From NCBI GenBank assembly GCA_949316235.1, contig OX438744.1, positions 31,368,778 to 31,432,777 on the forward strand: a DNA stretch of 64,000 nt, written 5' to 3'. Each line of letters opens with the position of its first letter. Position 1 is the first letter of the stretch. The position numbers were made by a program, and so were the translations under genes. This document shows positions 1 to 13,100 of this stretch, one piece after another. The notes below the pieces were generated by a model. That model was not told the origin of the DNA. It made no database searches and saw only the letters and a list, made by a program, of their open reading frames with translations. Origin of the DNA: Oegoconia quadripuncta. Its lineage: Eukaryota > Arthropoda > Insecta > Lepidoptera > Autostichidae.

Positions 1-976
1 CCAGTTCGAGGATCACAGATTTCCAAAAGCTCCGCATTTAATTGCCACTCTTTATCATGGATTTCATACGCGTTTTACTACAAATTCAACAAATGGAAAG
101 TGACGATGTGGTCCAAGATAAAGCACGCGATCTCAGTCTCGCGGGTTTGCTATGGCAGGTTGCCTCCATCAAGAGCTCAGTTAGAGGATCCAGTGGCGTG
201 CCTAAGGTGTCAAAATAGAGTGAGCTCGACAAAGTTTTGTGGTTTTTACACAGCTATATTAGATAGGTAACCAACCATGACGATTCAGTTTGACAAGTTA
301 AATTAAAGATTACCTATACTGTTTGAATAGTTAATAGTCCAGAGGGCGGAGTGTGAGTTTTGTTTCGACTTAACTTGACTACCGCGTTCACATTTACATG
401 ACGATTTGTATGAAGAAATGTGCAGCGCCTCTAGCGGTTGGTTTGCAAAACGATTTTTTTTATAGATTGTTTTTGCGTAAACGCGAACGCGATGGTAAAA
501 TTAAAACTCGCACTTCGCACACTGATTGAGTACTTAGGAATGCAACCCGGGGTTTTGGGTTTATATGAAGAATTGTGCTTACGGAACAACATAGCAGAAT
601 AATAAAATAATAAATAAAAGGTACTTATTCACCACAAAGCTAATTTAACAGGTAATTAATTGATAATAAATTAGATCAAACTGTGATGAAAAGGTAGGGA
701 CTCAGCAGATTTGCTGATTTTCAGTCTCCCCCAAGTAGAGTAGTTGCTGCCACCAAGGAATTAATTACTATTACTCTATGAATAAATTTAAACAATAACT
801 AAAAGTAAACAAAAACAAAAAATCTATATCTAAAATCAAATCAAAAACAACTGCAAGTGATAAACCATAAAAAACTAGTCACGAGAAGGTATCATATAGG
901 TAGGTAGAAATAGATGAGGCGGTACCCACCCAGTATACAACTAGTCTACAACCTTATTTACCTCGGTTTGTTTCAG
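1..976. other. PMCA intron, upstream part
   Basis: AT-rich sequence with no coding frame that fits the pump. Nothing is recognised beyond simple A/T runs near 780-860. Confidence 0.6.
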
Positions 977-1183
977 GGTATCGCCGGTACGGACGTGGCC
1001 AAGGAGGCGTCGGACATCATCCTGACAGACGACAACTTCTCGTCGATAGTGAAGGCGGTGATGTGGGGGCGCAACGTTTACGACTCGATCGCGAAGTTTC
1101 TCCAGTTCCAGCTCACCGTCAACGTGGTCGCCGTCATAGTCGCGTTCATTGGCGCATGCGCGATACAGGACAGTCCGCTCAAG
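977..1183 (+). CDS. PMCA: PMCA exon: end of hinge and membrane helix 5
   Basis: Acceptor tttcag|GGT and donor AAG|gtgagc, 69 codons, phase 0 at both ends. It encodes [20 protein letters not shown], which directly follows the GDGVNDAPAL hinge of P-type ATPases. It continues through [19 protein letters not shown] into the hydrophobic fifth transmembrane helix ([15 protein letters not shown]). The hinge itself must be in the preceding exon, outside the window. The exon is clearly GC-richer than the flanking introns. Confidence 0.96.
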
Positions 1184-4100
1184 GTGAGCTACTAGCTGAT
1201 GTAGTAATCAATTAAATACATTTATTTTATTTTAACACTTTATTGTACACTAGACACACAAGAAACATTGTTAAACACCGACTAAAAAGATAGGTGTTAT
1301 GTGTTTGACGGTGTTGTATGTGTGTCCAGTGTTTGTCCGGGCGTATCTCAGTAATGCGTGGTCGGATTTGAGTGCGGGTTTTTTCTATTTTAAAGTTTAC
1401 GAGGGGACTGGTTCTTAGTCATGTTTGATGAAGATCGGTTAAGCCGTTTAGTTTTTAACACGGTTTATTAATGTATTTTAATGATAACGTAGGCTTTCGA
1501 AAGTTTTATATTTTTATTTTTTTAGATTAAACTCGGGTATAGGTTCTTAGCCATGTTTGATGGAAATCGGTTAAGCCGTTTCGAAGATATTTAACTATCA
1601 ATATAGTTGGAGTGGTCTATATAGATTATTATTATTATGATAATTTGTTTTTTTTTGTGTTTTTTCTAAGTTTTCTATTTATAGTTATTATTAGCGAAAA
1701 AATGTGAAAATGACTATTTTAAGTGTATCCCGTGTACCTACAAAATAATGATCTCTTTCACTTTCTTGTCAGAAGTCAGGCTTGATGCACTGAACGCCAG
1801 CTAACCACTAAGCTGACACAAATCCATCAATCCGCACTGGATCCAAATATTGGAGTAGAAATCCATACCTTTTTCTACTAAGAAGGTTCTTGATAAAATA
1901 TATTGTCAACAGGCGGTACAAATGTTGTGGGTGAATCTTATTATGGATACTCTCGCGTCGCTCGCGCTGGCGACGGAGATGCCCACGCCAGACCTTCTCC
2001 AGCGGAAGCCTTACGGACGCACCAAGCCCCTTATCAGCCGCACCATGATGAAGAACATCCTCGGACAGGCCATTTATCAGCTCTTCATTATTTTCTCGCT
2101 ACTATTTGTTGGTAAGTACTCAGTTTAATCCTGCTATAGGTGTAAGGTTCCTATAAGTATATGAAAGAACTGTCTCTCACTTTTATATCAACGTCCTGAA
2201 TTCTACAACCTTGGGATCTTCAAGAGCATTTTAGAAAAATTTTAGCAAGAAATTATCACTTGAAAACGTCACATTTTTTATCTTATTATTAAAGTTTTTG
2301 ACATTATTGCTCATTCACAAAGCTGATTCCCCAGAGAAGAACGAGCAAGAAACTCAAGGGTTGCTCTTTTAAATAAGTTTGGGTTACAATTATATCATAT
2401 TGTAATTAGACTGAATATCGCCGAGCGGTCTATGTCCATGCTTACTTATCATCCAGATAGTCAGAAATTTTATAACAGCCTTTGGTAAATAATGTGTTTT
2501 GATGGTTTTGAATTTATTTAAATATAAATTTTGAATGTCCACTGGAACCTTATTATAAAAGTTTAAATGACTTAGTGACTTTGTGTAAACGGCTGACATG
2601 AACAGCAAGTTTATTTTTATATCTGGTATTAACATTATGTATATCACTATTTATTATAATATATTAATATATAAATTTCTTTAAAATAATTGCCCTCTCA
2701 TGTATAGTTTTCATTTTATTACACACAATTTACATTCTCTGCGAATCCTTCAACAGGCGACAGAATCCTGAACATCCCATCGGGTCGAGGGCAGGCCTTA
2801 GGCGCGGAGCCAACTCAGCACTTCACAATTATTTTCAACACCTTCGTTATGATGACTCTCTTCAATGAGATCAACGCGCGAAAGATCCACGGCCAGCGGA
2901 ATGTGTTCCAGGGGCTATTCACGAACCCTATATTCTACTCTATATGGATCGGCACAGCCTTATCTCAGGTGAGGGCCGGTAAAGTTCACGTCATCAGGGG
3001 TTACCAGGGTAGAAAAACCGGTTCGTACTTGGATCATAACTTCATGGACGATTCATGAAATCAAATGTTATTATATCCTAATGTTGATTCAATAATTTGT
3101 TTGGTGGGGGTGGGGGTTCCAGGTCAGTTTCTACTGTCAGCCTCATCCTCACTTAACATCAGGTGTGATTGAGGTCAAGTGCTAACCCATTGTGCATAAT
3201 AAAAAAAATGATTCCAGTACGGCTGTGTTATTATCCTGTTAGATAACCATCAGCGCAGTTTATGCACTTATATTTCTAAGTAACCACCTCCATGGCCTAA
3301 TGTAAACAACATATGGTTTACGATTCGGAGGTCGCGGGTGCGATCCCAGCTGGGTACAAATTTTGTACTCACATTATGTGGTGGTAGGTCGTTTTAAATG
3401 TCTGCCTGGCTAGCTACCACTATCTTATCTAAGTCTGCCACCAAACAGCAATGTTAATAGCTTTCCCCCGAATAAAATGGGGTTCCGGGTCAGTATGCTT
3501 CCTTCTCTGCGACCTTCGACCTCATCTTCACTTAATATTAAGCATGATTGAAGTCACGTGCTAACCCGTTGTGCATTAAAAAATGTGGATTATGGCCCAT
3601 ACCCTTTCCCAGTGAGAGCAGTCTGTGCCCTACAATGGGGTCGTGTAAAGCTGTTGATGATGAAAACCATTCATTCTTTAATTCCCTTTATTCCAAACTC
3701 AACTTTATTCCCTTTAACCGCCTCCGTGACTCAATGTAAGGTCGCGAGTTCGATCCCCAGCGGGGTACATGTTTAAGTATTCGGTTTGGTTGGTGGTAGG
3801 GCATTTTAAATGGCCGCCTGGCTAGCTACCACCATCTTATCTAAATCTGCCGCCAATCAGCAATGTTAATAGCATTGTTGTGTTCCGGTTGTCAGAAATA
3901 AGATAGCCATTCCTCCAAATGTGTTGGGGTTTGCGGGTCAGTACGCTTCCACCTTCGACCTCATCTTCACTTAAGATCAGGTGTGATTGAGGTCAAGTAC
4001 CAACCCGTTGTGCATGAAAAAAAAGAAAAAAACTCAAATTCAACGGTGAAATACTGAGCCGGTTTGTAACGTGTTTGCAGGTGGTGATCATTCAATTCGG

Positions 4101-7100
4101 CGGTATGGCGTTTAGCACGGCGGGGCTATCGATAGACCAATGGCTTTGGTGTCTGTTCTTCGGTGCGGGGACCCTGGTTTGGGGGCAGCTCGTCACCACA
4201 GTGCCCACGCGAAAGATACCCAAAACCCTCTCGTGAGTATGCTGATCCTTCGCCAGGTCTTTAATATCTTTTTTCTAGGTATGACAATCGAACTCGCCTC
4301 ACTTGTCCAGTAAAAATACTTAATTTTTGTGATGTAACTTCCTATAATCTTAAAGTTACTGACTTTTTGTAGAAGGATAGAGTACCTATCAGTAATAAAA
4401 TTGTTTTCTAACAATTCTGTAGCTTGCTATAGGTTAGGTATTTAATTATAAAACCTACAATATTAAAGTTACCACTGTGAACTTTATTGCGTTGTAGAAG
4501 ATGCTAAGATGCTAAAACAATTTTCGAAAAAAAATTATGTCTTTTTTTTCTAAAAATAAGCAAATTTCGCTATTGTTCTCAGTAACTAAGAACATATTTT
4601 TAAAATCTATTTTAACCATAGCCGAATTCAGTTGAAAATTGTTGGACTTCCATACTAAAGGTGGTTTCAGAATGGTTTACTTTGTACGGATGATTGAAAA
4701 ATTTTTGCTCGAATTCGGCTAAATTTCCTTGGGGAAACTTGTTCGTAATCAGGTGTGGAGTCACCAGTAAACAGGTATCACACGAATTAAATTTCACCCT
4801 GTATAGTAATTCGGTTATACACAAATGGACGAACAAATAGACCTGACCATATAGAACCCTAACCCAATAAACGTCACTATGGTATCCAGCTGATGACTAT
4901 TCTTGACTGGCTATTTTGGTCCGTTCCAAGCCTTCCTTATCCTATCAAATCCTTGCTCCCCCAGTACGTTTCGTGCGTTATACGAACGGACGAGACCTGG
5001 CCACAAGCCTGTTGCTACACGCGCAGTGGCATCAACTAGCGAAAATATTGTAAGTGTATATCCACCAGGAAGGCGGAAGTCAATATTCCATCGGTGAGAG
5101 GATGTAGTAATTTATTGATGTAGTTCAGTAGATAGCTGGCCTTATTACACAGTTAGGGTGCGTTTCCACTTAAGCGGAGGGGAGAAGATTCAGCCAATAG
5201 CAATGTCTACATTATTTATTCTGCTTTAGAGATGCGAAATACAGGTACAACACTGTACCGACAGTACAGTACGACACTGTACAGGTTCTGACACTTACAA
5301 CCTTGGGATCTTCAAGTCTAGAGTGAATAGGCATTTACTGGGTGCGCGTGATACATCTTCGGCTACATTGTCACTTTCCATCAGGTGAGATTGTAGTCAA
5401 ACGCGAAACCAGTTTTTAATTAAAAAAAAAATGATCTTATGTTCCTCCAATTCGCTTGCGTAGAGACGCAGCCTAAAAAACTGTCGGCCAAATTTGATAT
5501 ACGAGCGAGCGAATTTGTACCTGACCACTTTTGAACTCTACTGCGCTATAACAAGGGCCAAAAGTGATCAACGATTACATAGAACTAGTAGAAAAGTTGA
5601 AGATATTTGCGAGTAACTCTTAGATAGATGTCTATCCTTATTAATTACAAAGTAAAGAAACTATTAGAAACGCTTAATTTACCGTAGAGCGAAGTTGTGC
5701 CTGACCACTTTTGAATGTTACTGCCTTATATTGAGGTCCAAAAGTGGTCAATGATCCCATAGAACGAGTAGAAAAGTTAATCAGTGTAGAGAGTATTAAC
5801 GGAATGGTAAATAATATACTAGTAACAATTTTTTTTGTTGAACATAAACTCATTCCCGAAATGTTTAGTGATAAATCTATCTAACGAAAGGATCGGCGAA
5901 ATCAAATTGACTGCCTCTAAGAAAGAGTGCTATAAAATCCATCAGCTCCTTCGTTAATTCATCTCATGATATCATCCATCTATTATTGAGAACAAGACGT
6001 TTCCACGATGTCTCGGGAACTGAAAATCAGTATGAAACAGTGATAACGAGGCAAATTCGCCTTTGAATTCCTTTGTAATGTCTTATTTTCGTTGTAAATT
6101 CATTCATAAATTCATAATAAGGATTTTTTTTATAATACAACGTCCACAGATGGGGCCGAGGGCAACCGGACCAGGAGACCATTCAGCCTGGGCCAGATTA
6201 CGACGCGGACCTGGATAAGAAGCCGCGCGCGGGTCAGATCCTGTGGATAAGGGGACTCACCCGACTGCAGACACAGGTATGCGAGCGATGAGAGTGGTAG
6301 CGGCGGCGTGGGGGGAGGTGGAGAGGGGAAGGAGGGGCGAGTTGGAATCTAGGCTGGAATAGGGACAGCTTTCATATTTTCTTCTCTTTATTTTCCTTGG
6401 GGTATAAAGTAGGTTCTCACCTTCGTACTATTAATTAGCGTTCAAAAATTCATGCGATTTCAATGCTCATTTTCGACGTATATAAAAGACGAACAAACAA
6501 CAATTCATATTTATCATATTAGTATTGACTTATTTTGAAGTAAAAGAATAAACGAATCTTGGCAAATAAAGTTCTTACTAAAATAGAGTGAAAATAAATG
6601 TGTTCTTATACCTATGATTAATATAGTTTAATTGTTGTTAGAATGGTCCAATATATATTTGCATGAAAACTGGTTTGAAACAGATGTTTTTCAGTAAGGT
6701 TATTTATTCAATCAGTCAATCCCCTGACTTATTCCCATTTACTTGGGGTCAACCCTCCTAATACTTTTTCGCCACTTATAGCGACTATCTGGCGTTAGGC
6801 CCAGGCAGCGTCAGCATATCGATAGAGATGGTTCACATCCAGATGGTTGAGAGAAAAATTATATTAAAATCCATATTTGAATTTTAAGATCTTATGATAA
6901 TAATAAGATCTGAAAGAAATGTTTAATTTGGGAATATAAAGGTTCTAAAAATAGATACCGTTCCAACTCGCCCCGCCTGTAGCTTGTGTGACAATTCAAC
7001 TGTACTTTTGAAGTGTAATGTTTTACATTCCAGTAAATGTTGCATTTTAAAAGTAATCGTTGAATTATGTTGGGAATTTTTTAGTGGAAACGTCATTCTT

Positions 7101-10100
7101 CAATTACCAGTCTATGGGGCTGCTTCCTTTGGGGATGTCCTACAGTTTTTGGGTAAATGTTGGTTTTCGAAAGTTGCTTTCTTATTGGACAAATATATTA
7201 AAGTGGGAAATATTGAGATTACTTCTGTCTTAATTAAATCTGAAATATTTATCATGAATCTCAATTATGAATTTCAATTTGCAATTTCGAGAATATCTCA
7301 GATTTGGTTATTGTTTATTGAAAATTTTGAATATCTGCTGACGGTCTTATGGAAAGATGTACCTAAAACACAGCGTTTACAAAGTTTGAAATAATTTTGT
7401 TTGCATCTGGCCGTCAGCTGTGGTTTTCTTGTAGAATGATAACATGAATTTGTACGAAGTAATAATCAGTTGAATATTTTAATACATATTCATGATCTCA
7501 TTTTACATCTTGTTTTAAGGGAATTTGAATTGTCTTATTGTTACCGGATGATCATTTTAAATTAGTTGATTTAATTTGTAGTGAAAGTTATCTGTAATAA
7601 CAATATGATACTTCAAATATTATGGAATTTAAAACTGATTAAATAATTTGGAATATACGAAAAAAAATATTATTCAAATAATGAAAACATAGGAGTGGCA
7701 GAAATCTTTAATATTCGTGTTTTTTAATACGAAAGAGGGATAAGTTTTGAGTTTACAGCTATAATATAAAAACATACACAGCAAAACCAACAGGTCAACA
7801 CTGCGGATATGACGGGCATCCTGACGCTAAGTTACCGATATTATTCTCCGTTTATATATACTTTTACTATTTTTGCATACAAACCGAATAATACCACCAT
7901 TTTCAATATACTATGCATCCATATAGAGTTATATCGTCATAGAACTATAGAAATTATGCTGATTACTTTTATATCACACATTTTGATTTGATACAGTAAG
8001 CCGGAATATTCACAGAACGATAATTTTCGAAATTTAAAAATAACGACACAAATAAATTTTCGATAGTTGATTCAAAACTTTCAAATGAACTATTGAGTTT
8101 ACTTTTTTTTTTCAAATTTTGTTTTTCCTTTTGTCTAGTTTTTCGTTTTATTCTCCTATACTTCTGTTCTTGTACGACAATATTTTGTTTTTATTTTTGT
8201 TTATACCTACACAGAGAAACACTTTACAAATAATATAATAGTAGTAACGCTATATTATTTTTGGCCCAGAAATTAACGTAGATTAAAATTATATGTTGTT
8301 CGATGACTAATTTGGAATTGGAAATCTAAAACATTTCTACATTATAATTTATATTTTCAAAAAGAAAACGAAATTGGCAACCGAGCAATGTTACACTAGA
8401 TTTTTGTTTATCAAACAATCTGTTCATTAATTTCCACCTGGTTTCATGACATCCGTATATATTCACTTCACTAGATCATTTGTGATATCGTCATGATTGA
8501 TCAATATATATTACTTATTATATATTTTTCTCTTCAAAGATATATCTTTCCTATTTACATTATATATCTTTGTATCTATCTTGCTGTGTTGTCATGGGAC
8601 CGGGCTGCCCTGTTAGTGTTCCACTAGTTAGTTTGACATCGCGATTTACTGCCATTGCATGCTCAGCAGTACCAATACATACAGTCTGACGCTTCCAGAT
8701 ATTTTATTTTGACCTTTTTGACTTGGTTAATATTTGAGTTGACTGTAAGTCCCACCTCGTACCACAACCCTATTGGCATGCTCTTTTATGTAGGCTGTGA
8801 TCATGTTACTTATCCCTCGTATACCTTCAAACAGTTACTATGACTATAATATACCCTTTTAGATTAAAATATAGTATTGATATTCACTAAACATGAACCA
8901 CATCGCGGTATGAATATGACTATCTCTTTCTCTCTGTCTTTTATTTACTCTGAGTCATACTGACTGTTTGGTTTACTATTTTTTTTTATTTTTTGTCTGT
9001 TTTATTATTTTTTAAGAATAGTGTTTTTTTTGCTTGTGAAACGCCAACCCGATACATCCTCGCTACTGATCCAAAGCAACCCAAGCTCTGTTTGACTGTA
9101 TGAACGCCGTTTGTACACGAACCTAAGGCAAGGCCGCACGGCGTACGACTAACAAGCGTTACCGATACCAATTATTAGCAGTAACGTTCATTTATTATGT
9201 ATTTTTCCACTTTATTATTATTTTTAATATAGTTTTTTGTCGTGTTCAGTTACTGCTGTAAAGGAACGTTAATTTATTTGAGTGTGGAGTGGATTTTTCT
9301 TAAAAAAGTTTAGACACCGTAGCGGGAGCATGCCGTGAGTGCTCGCATTACTAACCTTTAAAAAATTCAACCGTTTTCGGTCGAACCCTGTTTCCTTTGC
9401 TGTTGTGTTGTCAGTGTTTTTGTTTTGTTTTGATTTTTTTTTTGTTTGTTTGTGAATGTTGTCCCTTAGAGTTTTGTGTCGGGATGTGATGTCAGGTGGG
9501 TAAGCGTCAAACTGGCAAATGGAAGGTCCTCATCAGTAGTTTGTGCCTTTGCCTTGCCGTTGGATACGCCTCTGTGTTAATTTGCGTTATGTTAGGCTTG
9601 ATGTAGTGTCCACAATAATGTTAATGTATATAGCGATAATCCAGGCCGTACGGCGGGAGTGGTAAGTATAGTATGTGTAGCAAAAAAAAAACAAAAAGAA
9701 ATAACACATTGAGATTTTTCATTACATTCTCGAAATTAACATAAGCAGTGATGCTGTACAGCTTTCTAATATTAAACAATTGTGCAAATATTTTATAAAT
9801 TATGTAATGAATATTGTAATAAAGAATTTGAAGATGTACAGTTTGTGACACAATTTAATATACAGTTTTCTTTGTATATTATGTAGTGTTTTGTACTGTA
9901 TAACTTTGTTTGTACTTTGGAATTTGAAAGCTAATTGGAATATTTCCACAATTGTAACTGTCAATAGTGATTACTAAAACAATAGTGTTGTTCCTCCTTG
10001 GCTCCTGAATTAGATGTTTAACTCCAATTAACATGGCATGGTAGATGTTCTATAGATTAAGTACCTGTCGTTGATGTCACTATGTATACCTAAAGTATAT

Positions 10101-13100
10101 GTTTAAAAAAAGAAATGCGAGCCACCACCATAGACGCATATGGAATTTGAATTAAAATAAATTAATATTCAATTTAAATGTTGTATAAAATAAATTCCAA
10201 GCCATATACTGTGGCGTATAGAATGTTAGGTGTTTTCCGATGAGAGTTGGTAGTTAATCCCCCTGGTCCCTTTTCCAAGCATCGTAGGACTCACTCGCCC
10301 TGCGTTGTTTAGGCGTAGTGTAGTCGGCTGTCTTCGGGTACCTCCGGCATCGATTCGATCCCATCTCTTTACATTTTATTTTCATTTATTTTTTTCGTTC
10401 AATTTACTTTTCAGTTCGGTTGGCACTCTTCCGAGTCATATTCGTATCACGTGACACAGGCCGCGCGCGGCCACCATACACGCCTCAAACGACACCATAT
10501 AATACACATTATTTCTTTTCTAATTTATTTTCGTTTTTTATACAAACTGGGTCTGTTTTCCGTGTTGGCCTGCTTGTGGCTAGACAGATATGGGACACGA
10601 TAGTTTTTGAGTATCCAATAACCAGTATTATTATTGTGTCCTCATATCCAACATTGGACCCTGATTGACGTCATCATGCACATGAAACAGTACTTGATTT
10701 CCTCTTTTGTTATTTATTATTACATTTAAGTTATATTATATGTCATATCTTTAATATATTTAAAAATTTCATTCCCATTACTATTTGAACAAAATATTAA
10801 CGTGTGTTTACGCACACTTTCTCAAACGTTCGGTATTTAATACGAGGACGTACACGTAACTATACTTAAGTATTCAACAAAATACAACCAAGCTTGATAT
10901 TGTTTAACCATCAGTTGTTATGTGCGTTGTTATAACTACCTTATTGTATAACTGAGATGTTGTTTTTACTAATGACTAAGTAATAAGTAAATTATACATT
11001 TTTTATTAATGTACTTCCAATGTATATGATGACGTCAAACTACTGACTCGATAATTAGCAGATGCTACACACTCTAAATTAATTTTATCACTAACATAAA
11101 AAGACCGCAATTCAAAGAAACAGTTCCGATTTTGAAATTGAATTGCTCCTTACCGATAAAGGACCACACTTCTTTTCTAAACAATAACTGACTATGAATC
11201 TTGATTATTTGCTGCAGTCAAGAAATAACCTATATAATAATTGCCGTATCTTATTTTTCGAGTACTATTCCGAATGCTAAACACACCGAAATAATAAGGA
11301 ACTGTACCAAGAACGGTCCCATATCTGTCAAGTAAGGGAGTGATCGATGCAGGACTGTAACGTTCACCGAGGACTGTCCCATATCTGTCATGGACTGTCC
11401 CAAGGCCGTTGCTAAGATAGGCGTTAACGTAGGACGGTGTCGAATGGGGCACCGAGGCGCGCGGCGTTGAGAGATGTTGTTGGCAGCCACGTCCTGTGCT
11501 CGAGACAGAGGTGTAGTGGCGGCCGCGGCGGCTGGCTGCGCGCTGCGTTCGACGGACGCTTACGGTACCCCGCACCCCTAGCCCCCCTAGACCCTTAGCC
11601 CCCTTAGCCCCCCTAGACCCCTAGACCTCTAGCGTAGCGATCCCCACTCGTACACTGCGTTGAGAAGTTGGACGACACATGTTCGTAGATGCAGATCTTT
11701 CTCGACAAATTTCTCTAATTACTACGCGGAATGAAGTCAACATTTTTGCACAATGTGTCGGCCGACTTGCCGGCGCGGTGTGTTTTAGTTCTGTTTTCTC
11801 GTCTGTATGCATCTTCCCACGTTTACTCCGGCCCCGGCACCGTCTCCGCCCTGTCAGCACCCTGTCTTCGACCCCTCGACATTCGATGTTGCGACACCTC
11901 ATATCGTGAACCCCCCCATCGTCCCGCTTTGTGATGTCTAGAGGTCGCCCGTGTTGGGCACTCGTTGTTTAAATAGCAGTTTCGCTAGCACCTTTTTTTA
12001 GATTGTTATGTTTTTCTTTAGCTGCGCGAGCATGGGTCCCACCCAGCACCGGACATCTCATTCGTGTCGTTAGCGTGGATGACGTAGTCACTCGCACAAG
12101 TCTCTCGACTAGCTGCATGTTAGACACGTGTAGAAGTTTAAACGAGTCTCCTTCCACAGATATATATATACATATATCTATCGAACTCTGAATACAGCCA
12201 ATTTGTCTCGACGACTTAACAGAGAACATCCACACCACACTCTTTAAATGAAAGTTATCGGTGGCGAGGTAGCGCGTCGCTCGTCGCGGCCGGTGCGGGC
12301 GGGCGAGTAGGGCAGGGACTGGGCTGGGCGCTGGGCAGCAGCGAGGGTTGGGGCGGCGCGCAGCTGGAGGGTTATGTTGGTTGCAGCTGCGCGTGGTGCG
12401 CGCGTTCAAGTCGACGCTGGAGGACTTGGAGGAGCGGCTGTCGGCGCACTCGGCCGCCGGCCTGCGCAGCCGTCTGCGCGCGCCGCCGCAGGACATCGCC
12501 TATATCGACGCCGACGACGTGCCCGCCGCCAACGCCTCCCGCACCGAAACCACCATATTCTGAGCCGCCACCCCCCGCACCACACACACGCCCCAATGAT
12601 ATTATTGTAGATATGTTACCGACGCGAGAATGCTCCTATTGTAGCGTCTCATTAATCGTTGTAATTAATCATAATGAAGTCCGGGCGATACGTTCGAAGC
12701 CCGATTATTTTCAGGTCAGTTTTATGCTAGTACTTTGTGTCTTTGTTGTCACTCATTTATATTGTGAACTGAATTTTCAGTTTTATAGGTATTTGTATGT
12801 GAAGCGCGCACGAATTACGAACGCCACCACCAGGAGAGTAACATATCTATACTTTATAATATCATTGCACGCTCCTCACGACGCCATGTTTATGTTTGTT
12901 TGAGTTTGCCCGCGACGCCGCCGCCGGCGCACACCCACGGCTCTGTCCGATCGTACTTAACGCTCCACTGTATAATCTCCCGCGCAATTACGCGTAACCG
13001 GTAACGTTTCTCGATTTCGTCTTCATTATTATAATAATTAATATGCTTTAATAACGATTGATCGTTTTCGAGTCTTAATTTTTTAGTACGTTAAGATTTT

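Noticed and set aside
6984..7394. 136-codon + strand frame in the PMCA intron
   Set aside because: Composition is that of random AT-rich DNA (Phe/Ile/Leu-rich). It has no upstream acceptor in a useful phase and no recognisable domain.
11969..12496. 175-codon - strand frame
   Set aside because: No domain and Arg/Ala-rich low complexity. It overlaps the antisense of tail exon 12387-12563 and the GC-rich sequence before it.
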